In this document: positions 7,997 through 15,881 of the stretch, piece by piece | Layout of the letters: every line of letters starts with the position of its first letter | How positions within the stretch are numbered: position 1 is the first letter of the stretch | Origin: an uncultured Fusicatenibacter sp. | GTDB lineage: Bacteria; Bacillota; Clostridia; Lachnospirales; Lachnospiraceae | Length of the DNA stretch: 56,201 nucleotides | Direction of reading: 5' to 3' | Assembly (NCBI GenBank): GCA_902493585.1 | Contig: CABUPZ010000010.1 | Coordinates: forward strand, 1 to 56,201 | Program-made: the position numbers and the translations under genes | Notes under the pieces: generated by a model | The model's input: the letters and a program-made list of their open reading frames with translations, nothing else | Told to the model about the DNA's origin: nothing | Databases searched by the model: none

Positions 7997-8758
7997 TCAG
8001 CCGGACGGTTTCCTCCTGTCATCCAGCCTTGCTTCCAGCGTATCCTTCAAAGCCTGCTCCCCGTTCACTCCCGACAGGCGCAGCAGATTGCAGATCTCAT
8101 AGAGCAGTTCTCCTCCGGATTCCGCGGCTTCCCGACCGTCAACGGCTTCCATCACTTCGCGCAGCAGCTCCTGTGCTCTCTGGCAGGACGCTTCCCGATC
8201 CCCGCCGGTTCCGTCATATTTTTCCAGCTTTTTCTGCACCTTCTGGGTCCGCAGCAGCGCCGGAAAACAGTGAGGAATCCGGTCCATTTCCTCCTGCGGC
8301 GTCTCCGCCGGCTTTTCTTCCCGTTTCAGCGCATCCCAGTCCCGCTTTTCCTTCCTGCCTTCGTCGTCCGGAAACACATGAGGATGGCGGTGGACCATCT
8401 TGCGGCTGATCCCGCCGGCAACATCCGCAAGCGTGAACGTTCCTTCCTGCCGTCCGATCTCGCTGTGCAGCATCACCTGAAACAGCAGGTCCCCCAGCTC
8501 CTCCTGCAGTTCCGCGGTTCCTCCGCCCTGCTCCAGTATGTTGACCGCATCCACGGTCTCATAAGCTTCCTCGATCAGAAACGGCTTCAGTGAAGTGTGC
8601 GTCTGCGCCCGGTCCCAGGAACAGCCGTTTTCCCCGCGCAACGCCTGCACCACGTCGTACAGCTCTCCCAGGCGCTCCATCGCCTGCTGTTTTTCTCCCT
8701 GATTCACAGACGGGCAGCTTTCGCTGCCCGCCTGCAAAGTATGATTCTCCTTTCTCAT
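7997..8758 (-). CDS. mazG: Nucleoside triphosphate pyrophosphohydrolase MazG
   Basis: MazG hydrolyses NTPs to NMP and pyrophosphate and so cleans the nucleotide pool. The protein has LYDVVQALRGENGCSWDRAQTH, then the metal-binding EEAYE and EELGDLLFQVMLH helices typical of the all-alpha NTP-PPase fold, and KMVHRHPHVF. The usual CPWD is CSWD here. The C-terminus is shortened or diverged after about residue 180 compared with two-domain MazG proteins. ATG 8758 overlaps the pgm stop (TGATG); GTG 8761 is an equally possible start. Translation is probably coupled to pgm. Confidence 0.88.
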   Translation of the reverse strand: MRKENHTLQAGSESCPSVNQGEKQQAMERLGELYDVVQALRGENGCSWDRAQTHTSLKPFLIEEAYETVDAVNILEQGGGTAELQEELGDLLFQVMLHSEIGRQEGTFTLADVAGGISRKMVHRHPHVFPDDEGRKEKRDWDALKREEKPAETPQEEMDRIPHCFPALLRTQKVQKKLEKYDGTGGDREASCQRAQELLREVMEAVDGREAAESGGELLYEICNLLRLSGVNGEQALKDTLEARLDDRRKPSG

Positions 8759-10491
8759 CACATCATTTTATCGATCATACCCAGAACTTCTTCGCCGAGT
8801 TTCTCAGACTTCGCATCTGCATCCTCCAGAGAAGTTCCCTTGATTCCATAGTAGAATTTTACCTTTGGCTCTGTTCCGGACGGACGAACGCAAAGCCATG
8901 CGTCGTCGGTCATATCGAAGTACAGAACGTTGGACTTCGGAAGGCCTGTCGGGCATACCTCTTTGGTCTCCAGATTTGTGATCTTGTCTTCCTTGTAATC
9001 GCGGAAAGATGTCACCTTGTAATCGCCTACCTGAGTCGGCGGATTCTTTCTCAGTGTATCCATGATCTCCTGGATCTTCGCCAGTCCTTCGATACCCTTC
9101 AGTGTAATGGATTTTACGCTGTCTTTGTAATAGCCGTAACGCTCGTACATCTCGATCATCGCATCCCACAGGGTCATGTTTTTCGTCTTGTAATATGCCG
9201 CACACTCACAGAGAGCCATCGTCGCAACGATCGCGTCTTTGTCTCTTGCATGTGTTCCGATCAGGCAGCCGTAGCTCTCCTCAAATCCGAACAGATAAGT
9301 ACCTTTTCCGCTGGTCTCAAAGCCCAGGATCTGCTGTCCGATAAATTTGAATCCGGTCAGCACCTCGATCAGGCGCACACCATAATATCTTGCGATCGCG
9401 TCCGCCATATTGGTGGTAACGATGGTCTTGATCAGCGCGCCGTCTTCCGGCAGTCCCTGCAGTTCTTTCTTCTGCCCGATCTCATAATCAGCCAGCAGGC
9501 ATCCGGACATATTTCCGGTCAGCGGATGGTATTCTCCGGTCTTGGAATCTTTCACATAAACACCGAGACGGTCCGCATCCGGATCAGTAGCCAGTACCAG
9601 ATCCGCATCCACTTCTTTTGCCAGCTTCAGTCCCAGCTCAAACGCCTCTGCCGCTTCCGGGTTCGGATAGCTTACAGTTGGGAAATTGCCGTCCGGCAGT
9701 TCCTGCTCCGGAACCACATAGACATTCTCAAATCCCAGCTCTTTCAGCACGCGGCGTGCAGGGATATTTCCGGTTCCATGGAGCGGTGTATAAACGATCT
9801 TCAGTTCTTTTGCCATCGCTTTGATGGAATCCATATGGAGTACCTGACTCTTCAGCTCCTCGATATAGGAATCGTCAATCGCCTGTCCGATTACTTCGTA
9901 CAGTCCGGCTTTTTCCGCATCCTCTCTGGACATGGTCTTCAGTGTACTGTAATCGGTGATTGCTTTTACCTCAGCCATAATACCGGTGTCATGCGGCGGA
10001 GTGATCTGCGCGCCGTCCTCCCAGTATACTTTGTATCCATTGTATTCCGGCGGATTGTGGCTGGCGGTAATGTTGATTCCCGCAATGCAGCCCAGCTTTC
10101 TTACTGCGTAGGAAAGTTCCGGAGTCGGACGTAAAGATTCAAAGATGTAAGCCTTGATTCCGTTGGCAGCCAGGCAAAGAGCTGCTTCATTGGCAAATTC
10201 CGGGGACATATGACGGGAGTCGTAAGCAATCGCAACGCCCTTGCTCTGTCCGTTCACAGAAGCGATATAGTTCGCCAGACCCTGGGTCGCTTTGCGCACA
10301 ACGTAGATATTCATACGGTTGGTACCTGCACCGATCACACCGCGCAGGCCCGCGGTACCGAACTCAAGCTCTGTGTAAAAACGCTCCTTTATCTCATTCT
10401 CATCATCTGCGATCGCACGCAGTTCTGCTTTTGTGTCCTCATCGAAATAAGGATTGTTTAACCATGATTCGTAGATCTCTTTGTAATCCAT
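8758..10491 (-). CDS. pgm: Phospho-sugar mutase (phosphoglucomutase/phosphomannomutase)
   Basis: This alpha-D-phosphohexomutase interconverts hexose 1- and 6-phosphates. The 577 residues show the catalytic serine loop TASHNPPEYNG (about 142-152), the metal loop ATDPDADR (301-308), the sugar-binding GFEESYG motif and the C-terminal phosphate loop RPSGTEPK. The length fits the Firmicute PgcA type. An AGGAGG-like site (GGAGGTACGAA) precedes the ATG. It is followed by mazG with a 1-4-base overlap. Confidence 0.94.
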   Translation of the reverse strand: MDYKEIYESWLNNPYFDEDTKAELRAIADDENEIKERFYTELEFGTAGLRGVIGAGTNRMNIYVVRKATQGLANYIASVNGQSKGVAIAYDSRHMSPEFANEAALCLAANGIKAYIFESLRPTPELSYAVRKLGCIAGINITASHNPPEYNGYKVYWEDGAQITPPHDTGIMAEVKAITDYSTLKTMSREDAEKAGLYEVIGQAIDDSYIEELKSQVLHMDSIKAMAKELKIVYTPLHGTGNIPARRVLKELGFENVYVVPEQELPDGNFPTVSYPNPEAAEAFELGLKLAKEVDADLVLATDPDADRLGVYVKDSKTGEYHPLTGNMSGCLLADYEIGQKKELQGLPEDGALIKTIVTTNMADAIARYYGVRLIEVLTGFKFIGQQILGFETSGKGTYLFGFEESYGCLIGTHARDKDAIVATMALCECAAYYKTKNMTLWDAMIEMYERYGYYKDSVKSITLKGIEGLAKIQEIMDTLRKNPPTQVGDYKVTSFRDYKEDKITNLETKEVCPTGLPKSNVLYFDMTDDAWLCVRPSGTEPKVKFYYGIKGTSLEDADAKSEKLGEEVLGMIDKMM

Positions 10492-10566
10492 TTCGTACCT
10501 CCAATAATTCCCTAAATGCTTTCAGGTTTTCTTTTCCTTTTAAGTTACATTCTACCAAAAACCCGT

Positions 10567-11541
10567 TTAGAAATCCATATTTTTTATAAAATTTAGCCAG
10601 TTTTTCTTCTGCGATTTGATTTGCTCCAGCTTTTCGATATTTTTCTGGGAAATCCACGCCTTATTTCCCCCATAATAGTGGTTTGCCAGCTTCCAGTATT
10701 TCCACGGATAGGACAGGCGCAATCGGAGATTCTGCCGTTCAGATGCCTGAAGGGGCTGCACTTTTTCATAGGCGGAGAGGATTTCCGAACCAACCTTCAG
10801 ATCCCAGCTGTGTTTTTCCAGAATCTTCCGCATAAAATGATAGAGATCTGCCTCCGGCAGATCAAAGTTCCACTTATCGAAATGGATCACGGTATCCTGA
10901 CCGCCGCTGAAGAGGATGTTGTGCTGGTTGAATTCGCCATGGCAGATATTTCCCCTCTGGCGTGCCTGTTCCCGAAGCTGCTCATAGTCCGACTGTTTCA
11001 GTTCCTCCACCGCAGCCTCACCCTGTTCCAGAAATTCATCCGCGCTTCCAAGGAGCAGTTTCTCGAACGTATTCTTTTTCTGCTTTTTGGAAATATATTT
11101 TTTAATCTTCCGGATCTCCGCGTTATGTCTGGCGCACTCGCTGATCAGAGATTCCTTTTCATACTCTTTCTGCAGCGGCAGACAGGCTGCCTTATGTAGA
11201 CGTGCCATTGCGGACGTGGCTCTTCGGATTTCCGGAATGCTGCGCGTATCGCATTCCTTTCCGGGATGCCATTCCCTGACCACATAGAACATGCCGTCCT
11301 CCCCCTGGGAGACCAGCTCGCCTGTCTCGTTCCGCAGCGGACAGTCCGTCTGCACCGCCCCGGAGCGCATCAGCTGTTCCTGCAGCTGACACTGCAGTTC
11401 CAGTTTGTTTCTGGCTCCTCCGAATTCCTGGATGCTTTTCCATCCTGTCTCCGTCTCACACAGCATGGCTCCCCGGCCTTTGCAGGTTGTGATTGCCGTC
11501 AGGCCATACTGACTTAATACCCCCACTCCATTATCGTACAA
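10567..11541 (-). CDS. CotS-family spore coat / kinase-fold protein
   Basis: This 324-residue protein resembles the CotS family of spore coat proteins, which have an aminoglycoside-phosphotransferase-like kinase fold. The features seen are the N-terminal lobe GVGVLSQYGL...CKGRGAMLCET, WHPGKECD, and the kinase-like loop CHGEFNQHNILF (about residues 209-220) followed by HFDKWNFD, where DFG-type metal binding would be. The start is a TTG at 11541 with AAAGGAGGAG 7 bases upstream. Family members act in the mother cell at the coat; a small-molecule kinase role is possible but unproven. Confidence 0.8.
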   Translation of the reverse strand: MYDNGVGVLSQYGLTAITTCKGRGAMLCETETGWKSIQEFGGARNKLELQCQLQEQLMRSGAVQTDCPLRNETGELVSQGEDGMFYVVREWHPGKECDTRSIPEIRRATSAMARLHKAACLPLQKEYEKESLISECARHNAEIRKIKKYISKKQKKNTFEKLLLGSADEFLEQGEAAVEELKQSDYEQLREQARQRGNICHGEFNQHNILFSGGQDTVIHFDKWNFDLPEADLYHFMRKILEKHSWDLKVGSEILSAYEKVQPLQASERQNLRLRLSYPWKYWKLANHYYGGNKAWISQKNIEKLEQIKSQKKNWLNFIKNMDF

Positions 11542-11642
11542 GAAAAGCTCCTCCTTTGCGTTATCGTCTTTCTATAAGTATGCGGACGCGCCGGAAAAAA
11601 TGTTATGGGGAACAAAACCGGAAACAATGGTATAAATTATGT

Positions 11643-11673
11643 ACCCTTTTGGAATGCTCGTTTCCAAAAGGGT
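11643..11673 (-). terminator. Hairpin after the broken gene at 11711
   Basis: A 12-bp inverted repeat (ACCCTTTTGGA / TCCAAAAGGGT) with a 7-base loop lies just past the stop of the fragment at 11711. No strong T-run follows on the minus strand, so it may be a weak or decayed terminator. Confidence 0.4.
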
Positions 11674-11710
11674 GCATGTGGTTCATAAAGGGATTTAAGC
11701 AGACGGTTGT

Positions 11711-12121
11711 TTAGCCAAATTCATGTCCCGGAATACCACTGTTGGAAAATGTCAGCCCTTCAACAGGTGCATATCCAGATATCTGCATATACACAGCATC
11801 CGGAAGTGTATTGGAATTGTCTGGGAACGTAAATGTCAGATCGTAGTCTTTTCCATCATAAACCGCTTTTGTTCCATCTTCAGTAAAAACGGCTGTATGC
11901 TTGCGGAAAACAAGATCTTCTGTTTCCTGATTGGTATCAAAATGATATTCAAAATAATAGATGGAAAAATCAAAAGATGTTGCCGTGATATTGGAAGTTT
12001 TAACAATATATCCTTTATTTCCTATATCCGGATCTGCACTTCGCAGCTGCTCCTATATATATTCCCCACCATAAACATTGACTGTAGTATGATTTTGTAT
12101 TATATTTGCAGAAAAATTTTG
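11711..12121 (-). pseudogene. Remnant of an unrecognised extracytoplasmic-type protein
   Basis: The minus strand holds an open frame without a start that reads ...GNKGYIVKTSNITATSFD, FSIYYFEYHFDTNQ, YDGKDYDLTFTFPDN, ISGYAPVEGLTFS and ends IPGHEFG-stop at 11711. An in-frame TAG at 12053-12055 and a TGA at 12122-12124 break the upstream part (NHTTVNVYGGEYI before the TAG). The beta-rich composition suggests the C-terminal domain of a membrane-anchored or secreted protein (for example the anti-sigma-like DUF4179 group), but I do not recognise it firmly. The 5' part of the gene is missing. Confidence 0.5.
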
Positions 12122-12179
12122 TCAATATCTCCATAAGACTTTTTATCTTAAATTATTTTTACAGTTGATAAAAACTGTT

Positions 12180-12260
12180 CTCGTCCAATAAGTTTACAAT
12201 TCATCTATTCCAAATCACCACTGGTCATAGTATAATAAACTCAACAATAAATCGGAAGTT
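12180..12260 (+). repeat. Leader repeat copy I, with promoter-like TATAAT
   Basis: About 70 bases upstream of the GNAT gene closely match a second stretch at 12973-13045. The shared blocks include ACAATT(c/g)ATCTATT, CCAAA, GGTCAT and GTATAATAAA. The TATAAT suggests a promoter. The two copies precede two different accessory genes. Confidence 0.6.
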
Positions 12261-12321
12261 ATAGAGGATAACTATCCTATGATAGGATATAAAAACCAAT
12301 TTGGAATTCAGGGAGGAAACT

Positions 12322-12846
12322 ATGGCTTTAAAATTAATAAAACTTACGAAAGAATATGAAAAACAGCTGAGTGAAATGATCGATGAGTGGATATTGGACC
12401 AGGAAATCAATCACACCAATCGCTCGCCATGGGCAATCTTTAAAAATGATTATCACGATTTCGATTACTATCTCGAACACCTGGAATTAAAAGAAGCTAC
12501 CGAAGGCTTGGTTCCAGATTCGGTATTCTTTCTGTTGGATGAAGCCAGGGACAGACTGCTTGGTGCAGTAAATATCCGTCACTATCTCAATGATTCTCTG
12601 CTAAAAGAGGGTGGTCATATTGGAGATGGAATCAGACCCAGTGAAAGAAGGAAGGGTTATGCGACGGAAATGATTCGTCTGGCATTGATGGAATGTAAGA
12701 AGCTGGGGATCGATAAAGTGCTGATGACATGTGACAAGGAAAATATTGCTTCAGCTAAATCCATTATAAAAAACGGCGGCATACTTGAAAATGAGTTCGT
12801 GAATTCGGATGGCAAGGTAGAACAAAGATATTGGATTTCCATTTGA
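12322..12846 (+). CDS. GNAT family N-acetyltransferase
   Basis: This 174-residue acetyl-CoA-dependent acetyltransferase has an N-terminal half with LIKLTKEYEKQLSEMIDEW, then the acetyl-CoA core: LGAVNIRHYLNDSLLKEGGHIGDGIRPSERRKGYATEMIRLAL (Q/RxxGxG/A-type loop RRKGYA) and the closing MTCDKENIASAKSIIKNGG block. The substrate is unknown. ATG 12322 is chosen for GGGAGGAAAC just upstream. It lies in an accessory region with damaged genes but is itself intact. Confidence 0.88.
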   Translation: MALKLIKLTKEYEKQLSEMIDEWILDQEINHTNRSPWAIFKNDYHDFDYYLEHLELKEATEGLVPDSVFFLLDEARDRLLGAVNIRHYLNDSLLKEGGHIGDGIRPSERRKGYATEMIRLALMECKKLGIDKVLMTCDKENIASAKSIIKNGGILENEFVNSDGKVEQRYWISI

Positions 12847-12972
12847 GGCTGATTCACCCCTCATTTATCGGGAGGTCAAACGGAACGAAAATGAGTGTCA
12901 GATCAAAACAAATTCTCTCCACTCCCTATGTCAACTTGCCACCCAAGAACACCTTGCACACCAAGACTGTTC

Positions 12973-13045
12973 CTGTTCAGTAAATTCACAATTGATCTAT
13001 TTCCAAAAGCAGGCGGTCATTGTATAATAAAACCAGCATCAAATC
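12973..13045 (+). repeat. Leader repeat copy II
   Basis: This is the second copy of the leader described at 12180-12260, with the same ACAATT-ATCTATT-CCAAA-GGTCAT-GTATAATAAA order. It is followed by GGAGGTG and a TTG start of a fragment. Bases 12847-12972 show no gene. Confidence 0.6.
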
Positions 13046-13069
13046 AGCATATCTATGGAGGTGAGTGTC

Positions 13070-13294
13070 TTGAAGAGCTTAATTAGATTGACGGACTACG
13101 ATGTAAATGATATTTTCGATATATTTGCACTGACAGATGTGAATCATCCATGTGATTATGGATCATATTCAAGCACGTTAAATTCAGCGCCCTTTTATCT
13201 TTGGATTCTGTTAAATGCCATATGCCTTGTTTTCCCCGCGCTCAATGTTTTTATTGTAGGCATTGTTTTGAAAAAAAAGAATTCCTGTTTGTAA
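13070..13294 (+). pseudogene. Chimeric fragment: carbamoyltransferase-like N-terminus joined to a membrane segment
   Basis: A good ribosome-binding site (GGAGGTG) and a TTG start at 13070 open a frame reading KSLIRLTDYDVNDIFDIF, very like the N-terminus of ornithine/aspartate-type carbamoyltransferases. After about 23 codons it changes to YGSYSSTLNSAPFYLWILLN and a hydrophobic stretch, unlike that family. It looks like a deletion junction between two genes, the second being the membrane/zinc-ribbon gene whose remainder follows at 13326. Family calls are by eye. Confidence 0.5.
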
Positions 13295-13325
13295 AACAAT
13301 GACAAATTCAGAAAGGAATAGGAAA

Positions 13326-13537
13326 ATGCAAAAAATTCCGTTAAAGCATGTGAAGATCATCGGCTGGACTTCCTTGATCCTTGGCATTCCTGGCTGATTA
13401 TCGCCGCACTTTTTGAACTGCTGGCAGCAATTATCTTTCTCGCTCTTTTTAACCGCTGTCCCCATTGCGGACACTTTTTGGGGCACGCTGGCGGAGGCAC
13501 ATACTGTCCCTATTGCGGAGAAAAACTGAATGGATAG
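13326..13537 (+). pseudogene. Broken membrane protein with C-terminal zinc ribbon
   Basis: ATG 13326 reads MQKIPLKHVKIIGWTSLIL and ends at a TGA after LGIPG. Another frame continues with WLIIAALFELLAAIIFLALF and a zinc ribbon, CPHCGHFLG...CPYCGEKLNG, ending near 13537. Together this is one small membrane protein with a two-CxxC ribbon, broken by a frameshift or internal deletion. Function unknown. Confidence 0.55.
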
Positions 13538-13560
13538 ATTTGCGGAGGAGGAATGCTCTT

Positions 13561-14109
13561 ATGGAGAAAAACGAAAAATGGCTGCAATGGGCAGTTGAAC
13601 TTCAAAGTTTAGCACAGGCAGGTTTATTTTATTGTAAAGATAACTATGACCTTGAAAGATATGAGCGTATCAGAGAAATATCCGCAGAAATGATCAGTTA
13701 TCAGTCAGAAATACCACTTGAAAAGGTAAAAGATTTATTCTGCAGTGACGTGGGATATCAAACACCTAAAATAGATACGCGAGCGGCTATCTTTAAAAAC
13801 GGAAAGATATTGCTTGTACATGAAACAAACGGCACCTGGGCACTGCCCGGCGGCTGGGTAGACGTGAATGTTTCCGTTGAGGAAAATACGATAAAGGAAG
13901 TGAAAGAAGAAGCGGGACTTGATATCAGAGTGAAACGGATCCTCGCAGTTCAAGACAGAGAAAAGCATAATCTGCCCATTTATGCCTATAAGGTATGCAA
14001 AATTATTGATGAATTGCCTTGTCTTGCAGAAGAAAAAAATAACAGAGAACAGATAGAAATGTGTTTCAAGGCAATGCAGTCAGAAACGTGGGAAGCTTTA
14101 TATGATTAA
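13561..14109 (+). CDS. Nudix hydrolase, apparently internally shortened
   Basis: The protein has an N-terminal domain of the hydrolase-of-X-linked-nucleoside-diphosphate type (MEKNEKWLQWAVELQSLAQ...) followed by the Nudix fold: DTRAAIFKNGKILLVHE, WALPGGWVDVNVSVEEN and the Nudix helix KEVKEEAGLD (about residues 120-129). Relatives usually have some 205 residues; this one has 182 and seems to lack a stretch between YAYKVCKII and DELPCLAEEKNN. ATG 13561 is chosen for GGAGGAGGAATG upstream. Substrate unknown, probably a nucleotide-sugar or ADP-ribose type. The deletion may leave it inactive. Confidence 0.8.
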   Translation: MEKNEKWLQWAVELQSLAQAGLFYCKDNYDLERYERIREISAEMISYQSEIPLEKVKDLFCSDVGYQTPKIDTRAAIFKNGKILLVHETNGTWALPGGWVDVNVSVEENTIKEVKEEAGLDIRVKRILAVQDREKHNLPIYAYKVCKIIDELPCLAEEKNNREQIEMCFKAMQSETWEALYD

Positions 14110-14110
14110 A

Positions 14111-14323
14111 TCCTCCTTTATGTTCCAGTTAGCAGACACATTATCAAAACAGATGGGAAAGGCACCCTTGGCTTCCGTTACGCCGGTTTCCATGTACCCG
14201 GATGAGCAAGGGTATTCCGGCGCAGAACTGGTCCGGCATTCATTTATCTCTATCCTGTATTGGCACAATACAACCGGGGATCCGCTGCAAGACTGGACCG
14301 TTTATTGTCCATTCTTTGCATAG
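14111..14323 (+). other. Unassigned short open stretch
   Basis: A frame after the Nudix gene reads FMFQLADTLSKQMGKAPLAS, GYSGAELVRHSFISILYW and ends at 14323. It has no convincing start or ribosome-binding site and no family that I recognise. Given its surroundings it may be another gene remnant. Bases 14324-14367 show nothing. Confidence 0.2.
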
Positions 14324-14367
14324 GTTAAAGGAGCATTCAGAATCCCGTTTTTCCTCAAAGGCACCGT

Positions 14368-15048
14368 TTAAAGGTACCATTTCATCTTCTCCCGGATCGC
14401 GCGCATCAGACAGTTTACCACATAATAGGTGGTTTCATAGTGCATGTATTCCAGGGTATGCTCATCGAAGAGCACGGACAGCTGTGCCGGGAATTCCTCG
14501 TCGGAAAGATAGAACCGCAGGCGCAGCGGAAAAAATGGATAGACTGGAATCTCAAAACCAATGTCGCCGCAGGCAACTTCGGTTCCGCCCAGTTCCCGGC
14601 AGGCTGCACGGTAGGCGTCCGGATATTGATCAAAATATCCGGCGTCACCGGTTACGGTATTGTCTCCAAGACCATTGTTCTGCCCTACGCCGGGAAGGCT
14701 GTTGACCAGACACCAGCGGCCGGTGAGCGACGCTTCTGGTTTTGAATAACAGAGGATGTCATAGATTGACAGGGTTTCCATATAATCCGCCTGCTCCGTC
14801 TGTATTTTTTCCGCATCGTTTCCGTGCTCTGGTGCCGGACAGCCGGAAAGCAGGCGTTCCACCTCTCCCGTCTGACGGCTGATCCGATATTCCGAGCCCA
14901 CAAAGGGAAGGTAGATATAATCCCGATCGTGTTTCAGCCGGAACCGCCGGATCATTATCTCCTGATCATATTTCAGAAATTCCGGGCGGATTTTTTCCTT
15001 TGCGTATTCATAATTATTTCTTACTTGCGTTTTTCTTTCATTTTTCAT
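14368..15048 (-). CDS. DUF3786 domain protein
   Basis: This 226-residue protein appears to belong to DUF3786: it has FLKYDQEIMIRRFRLKHD, YIYLPFVGSEYRISRQTGEVE, the central YDILCYSK, and GFEIPVYPFFPLRLRFYL...DEEFPAQLSVLFDEHTLEYMHYETTYYVVNCL. The family is common in Clostridia and its biochemical role is unknown. Start 15048 is chosen for AGGGGA upstream; it overlaps the end of the phosphotransferase gene by 11 bases, suggesting co-translation. Confidence 0.75.
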   Translation of the reverse strand: MKNERKTQVRNNYEYAKEKIRPEFLKYDQEIMIRRFRLKHDRDYIYLPFVGSEYRISRQTGEVERLLSGCPAPEHGNDAEKIQTEQADYMETLSIYDILCYSKPEASLTGRWCLVNSLPGVGQNNGLGDNTVTGDAGYFDQYPDAYRAACRELGGTEVACGDIGFEIPVYPFFPLRLRFYLSDEEFPAQLSVLFDEHTLEYMHYETTYYVVNCLMRAIREKMKWYL

Positions 15049-15880
15049 TTGAAGTCCCCTTCTCCTGACGGCATTCCGCCGCAAACAGCGGGCTGCACGG
15101 ACTGATTTTGGACAACTCCTCAAAAACGAGTCGCGCAGATAGCAGGAATGAATTTTCAAACAGCATATCCGGATGGTAGCCCGGATAGGGAAAACCTCCG
15201 TTATACCTTCCTTCAAAGTTATGTTTCAGGCTTCTGTAGCAGATCGCAAGATCCTGCCAACGGTCTGCCTTTCCTGCTTTTCCCAGATCAATAAATCCGC
15301 TGATCCGATCCCCGTCCGCAAAAATATTGGGCATACTGAAGTCTCCGTGGGAAAAGACAGGTTCTTCCGGGGGACGGTTCGTTTCCAGCCACCGGAGGAG
15401 TTCTTCCGGTCCGGAAAAACCATTTTCCCCGAAAGTTTCTTCCTCCACATTATCGAGATCCACCAGGCCATTTTCCACATTGTATCTTGCCACCTTCAGC
15501 TGAACGTCCAGCGTACTGTCACAGGGGCAGTCTGTGATGTCTACCTCCCACAACATTCTCAGTCCCTGACAGACGATCTCCAGCAGACGTTCCGGATCTT
15601 TCATATAAGTATCTTCACAGATCATTTTTCCGGAAATCCTGGTCATCAGACAGCAGGCTTTATCTCCCACAATTTCATATGCCAGGATTTCCGGCACCGG
15701 TATTTTATGTGCCAGCCACCGGCAGACCCGGTATTCATTGTCCGCCTCCGGGGATACTCTCTGTATTTTCAGCACCCTGTCTTTTGCCGTCAGTACCCGC
15801 GAACCGGACATTCCGATATAATTTTCTTCCCACGCACGACCATCCAGCCATGTTTGTATCTGTTCCGGTATCCCCTTCAT
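15038..15880 (-). CDS. Aminoglycoside phosphotransferase (APH(3')-like)
   Basis: This kinase-fold protein resembles APH(3') enzymes. Motifs are the N-lobe MSGSRVLTAKDRVLKIQR, CCLMTRISGKMI, the catalytic loop SHGDFSMPNIF (about residues 192-202) and the metal-binding GFIDLGKAGKADRWQDLAICYRSL. After PYPGYHPDMLFE the C-terminus (NSFLLSARLVFEELSK...) differs from the family ending, while another frame there reads KIHSCYLRDSFL, similar to a usual KIxYYxLLDELF end. A small deletion with frame change is likely. It starts 1 base after the cca stop and is probably co-transcribed with it. Whether it gives resistance or acts on another substrate cannot be told. Confidence 0.8.
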   Translation of the reverse strand: MKGIPEQIQTWLDGRAWEENYIGMSGSRVLTAKDRVLKIQRVSPEADNEYRVCRWLAHKIPVPEILAYEIVGDKACCLMTRISGKMICEDTYMKDPERLLEIVCQGLRMLWEVDITDCPCDSTLDVQLKVARYNVENGLVDLDNVEEETFGENGFSGPEELLRWLETNRPPEEPVFSHGDFSMPNIFADGDRISGFIDLGKAGKADRWQDLAICYRSLKHNFEGRYNGGFPYPGYHPDMLFENSFLLSARLVFEELSKISPCSPLFAAECRQEKGTSNEK

Positions 15881-15881
15881 G

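Noticed and set aside
11723..12136. 137-residue open frame on the plus strand
   Set aside because: Cys/Ile-rich translation with no start signal; the minus strand of the same bases gives a sensible protein fragment, so this is its shadow.
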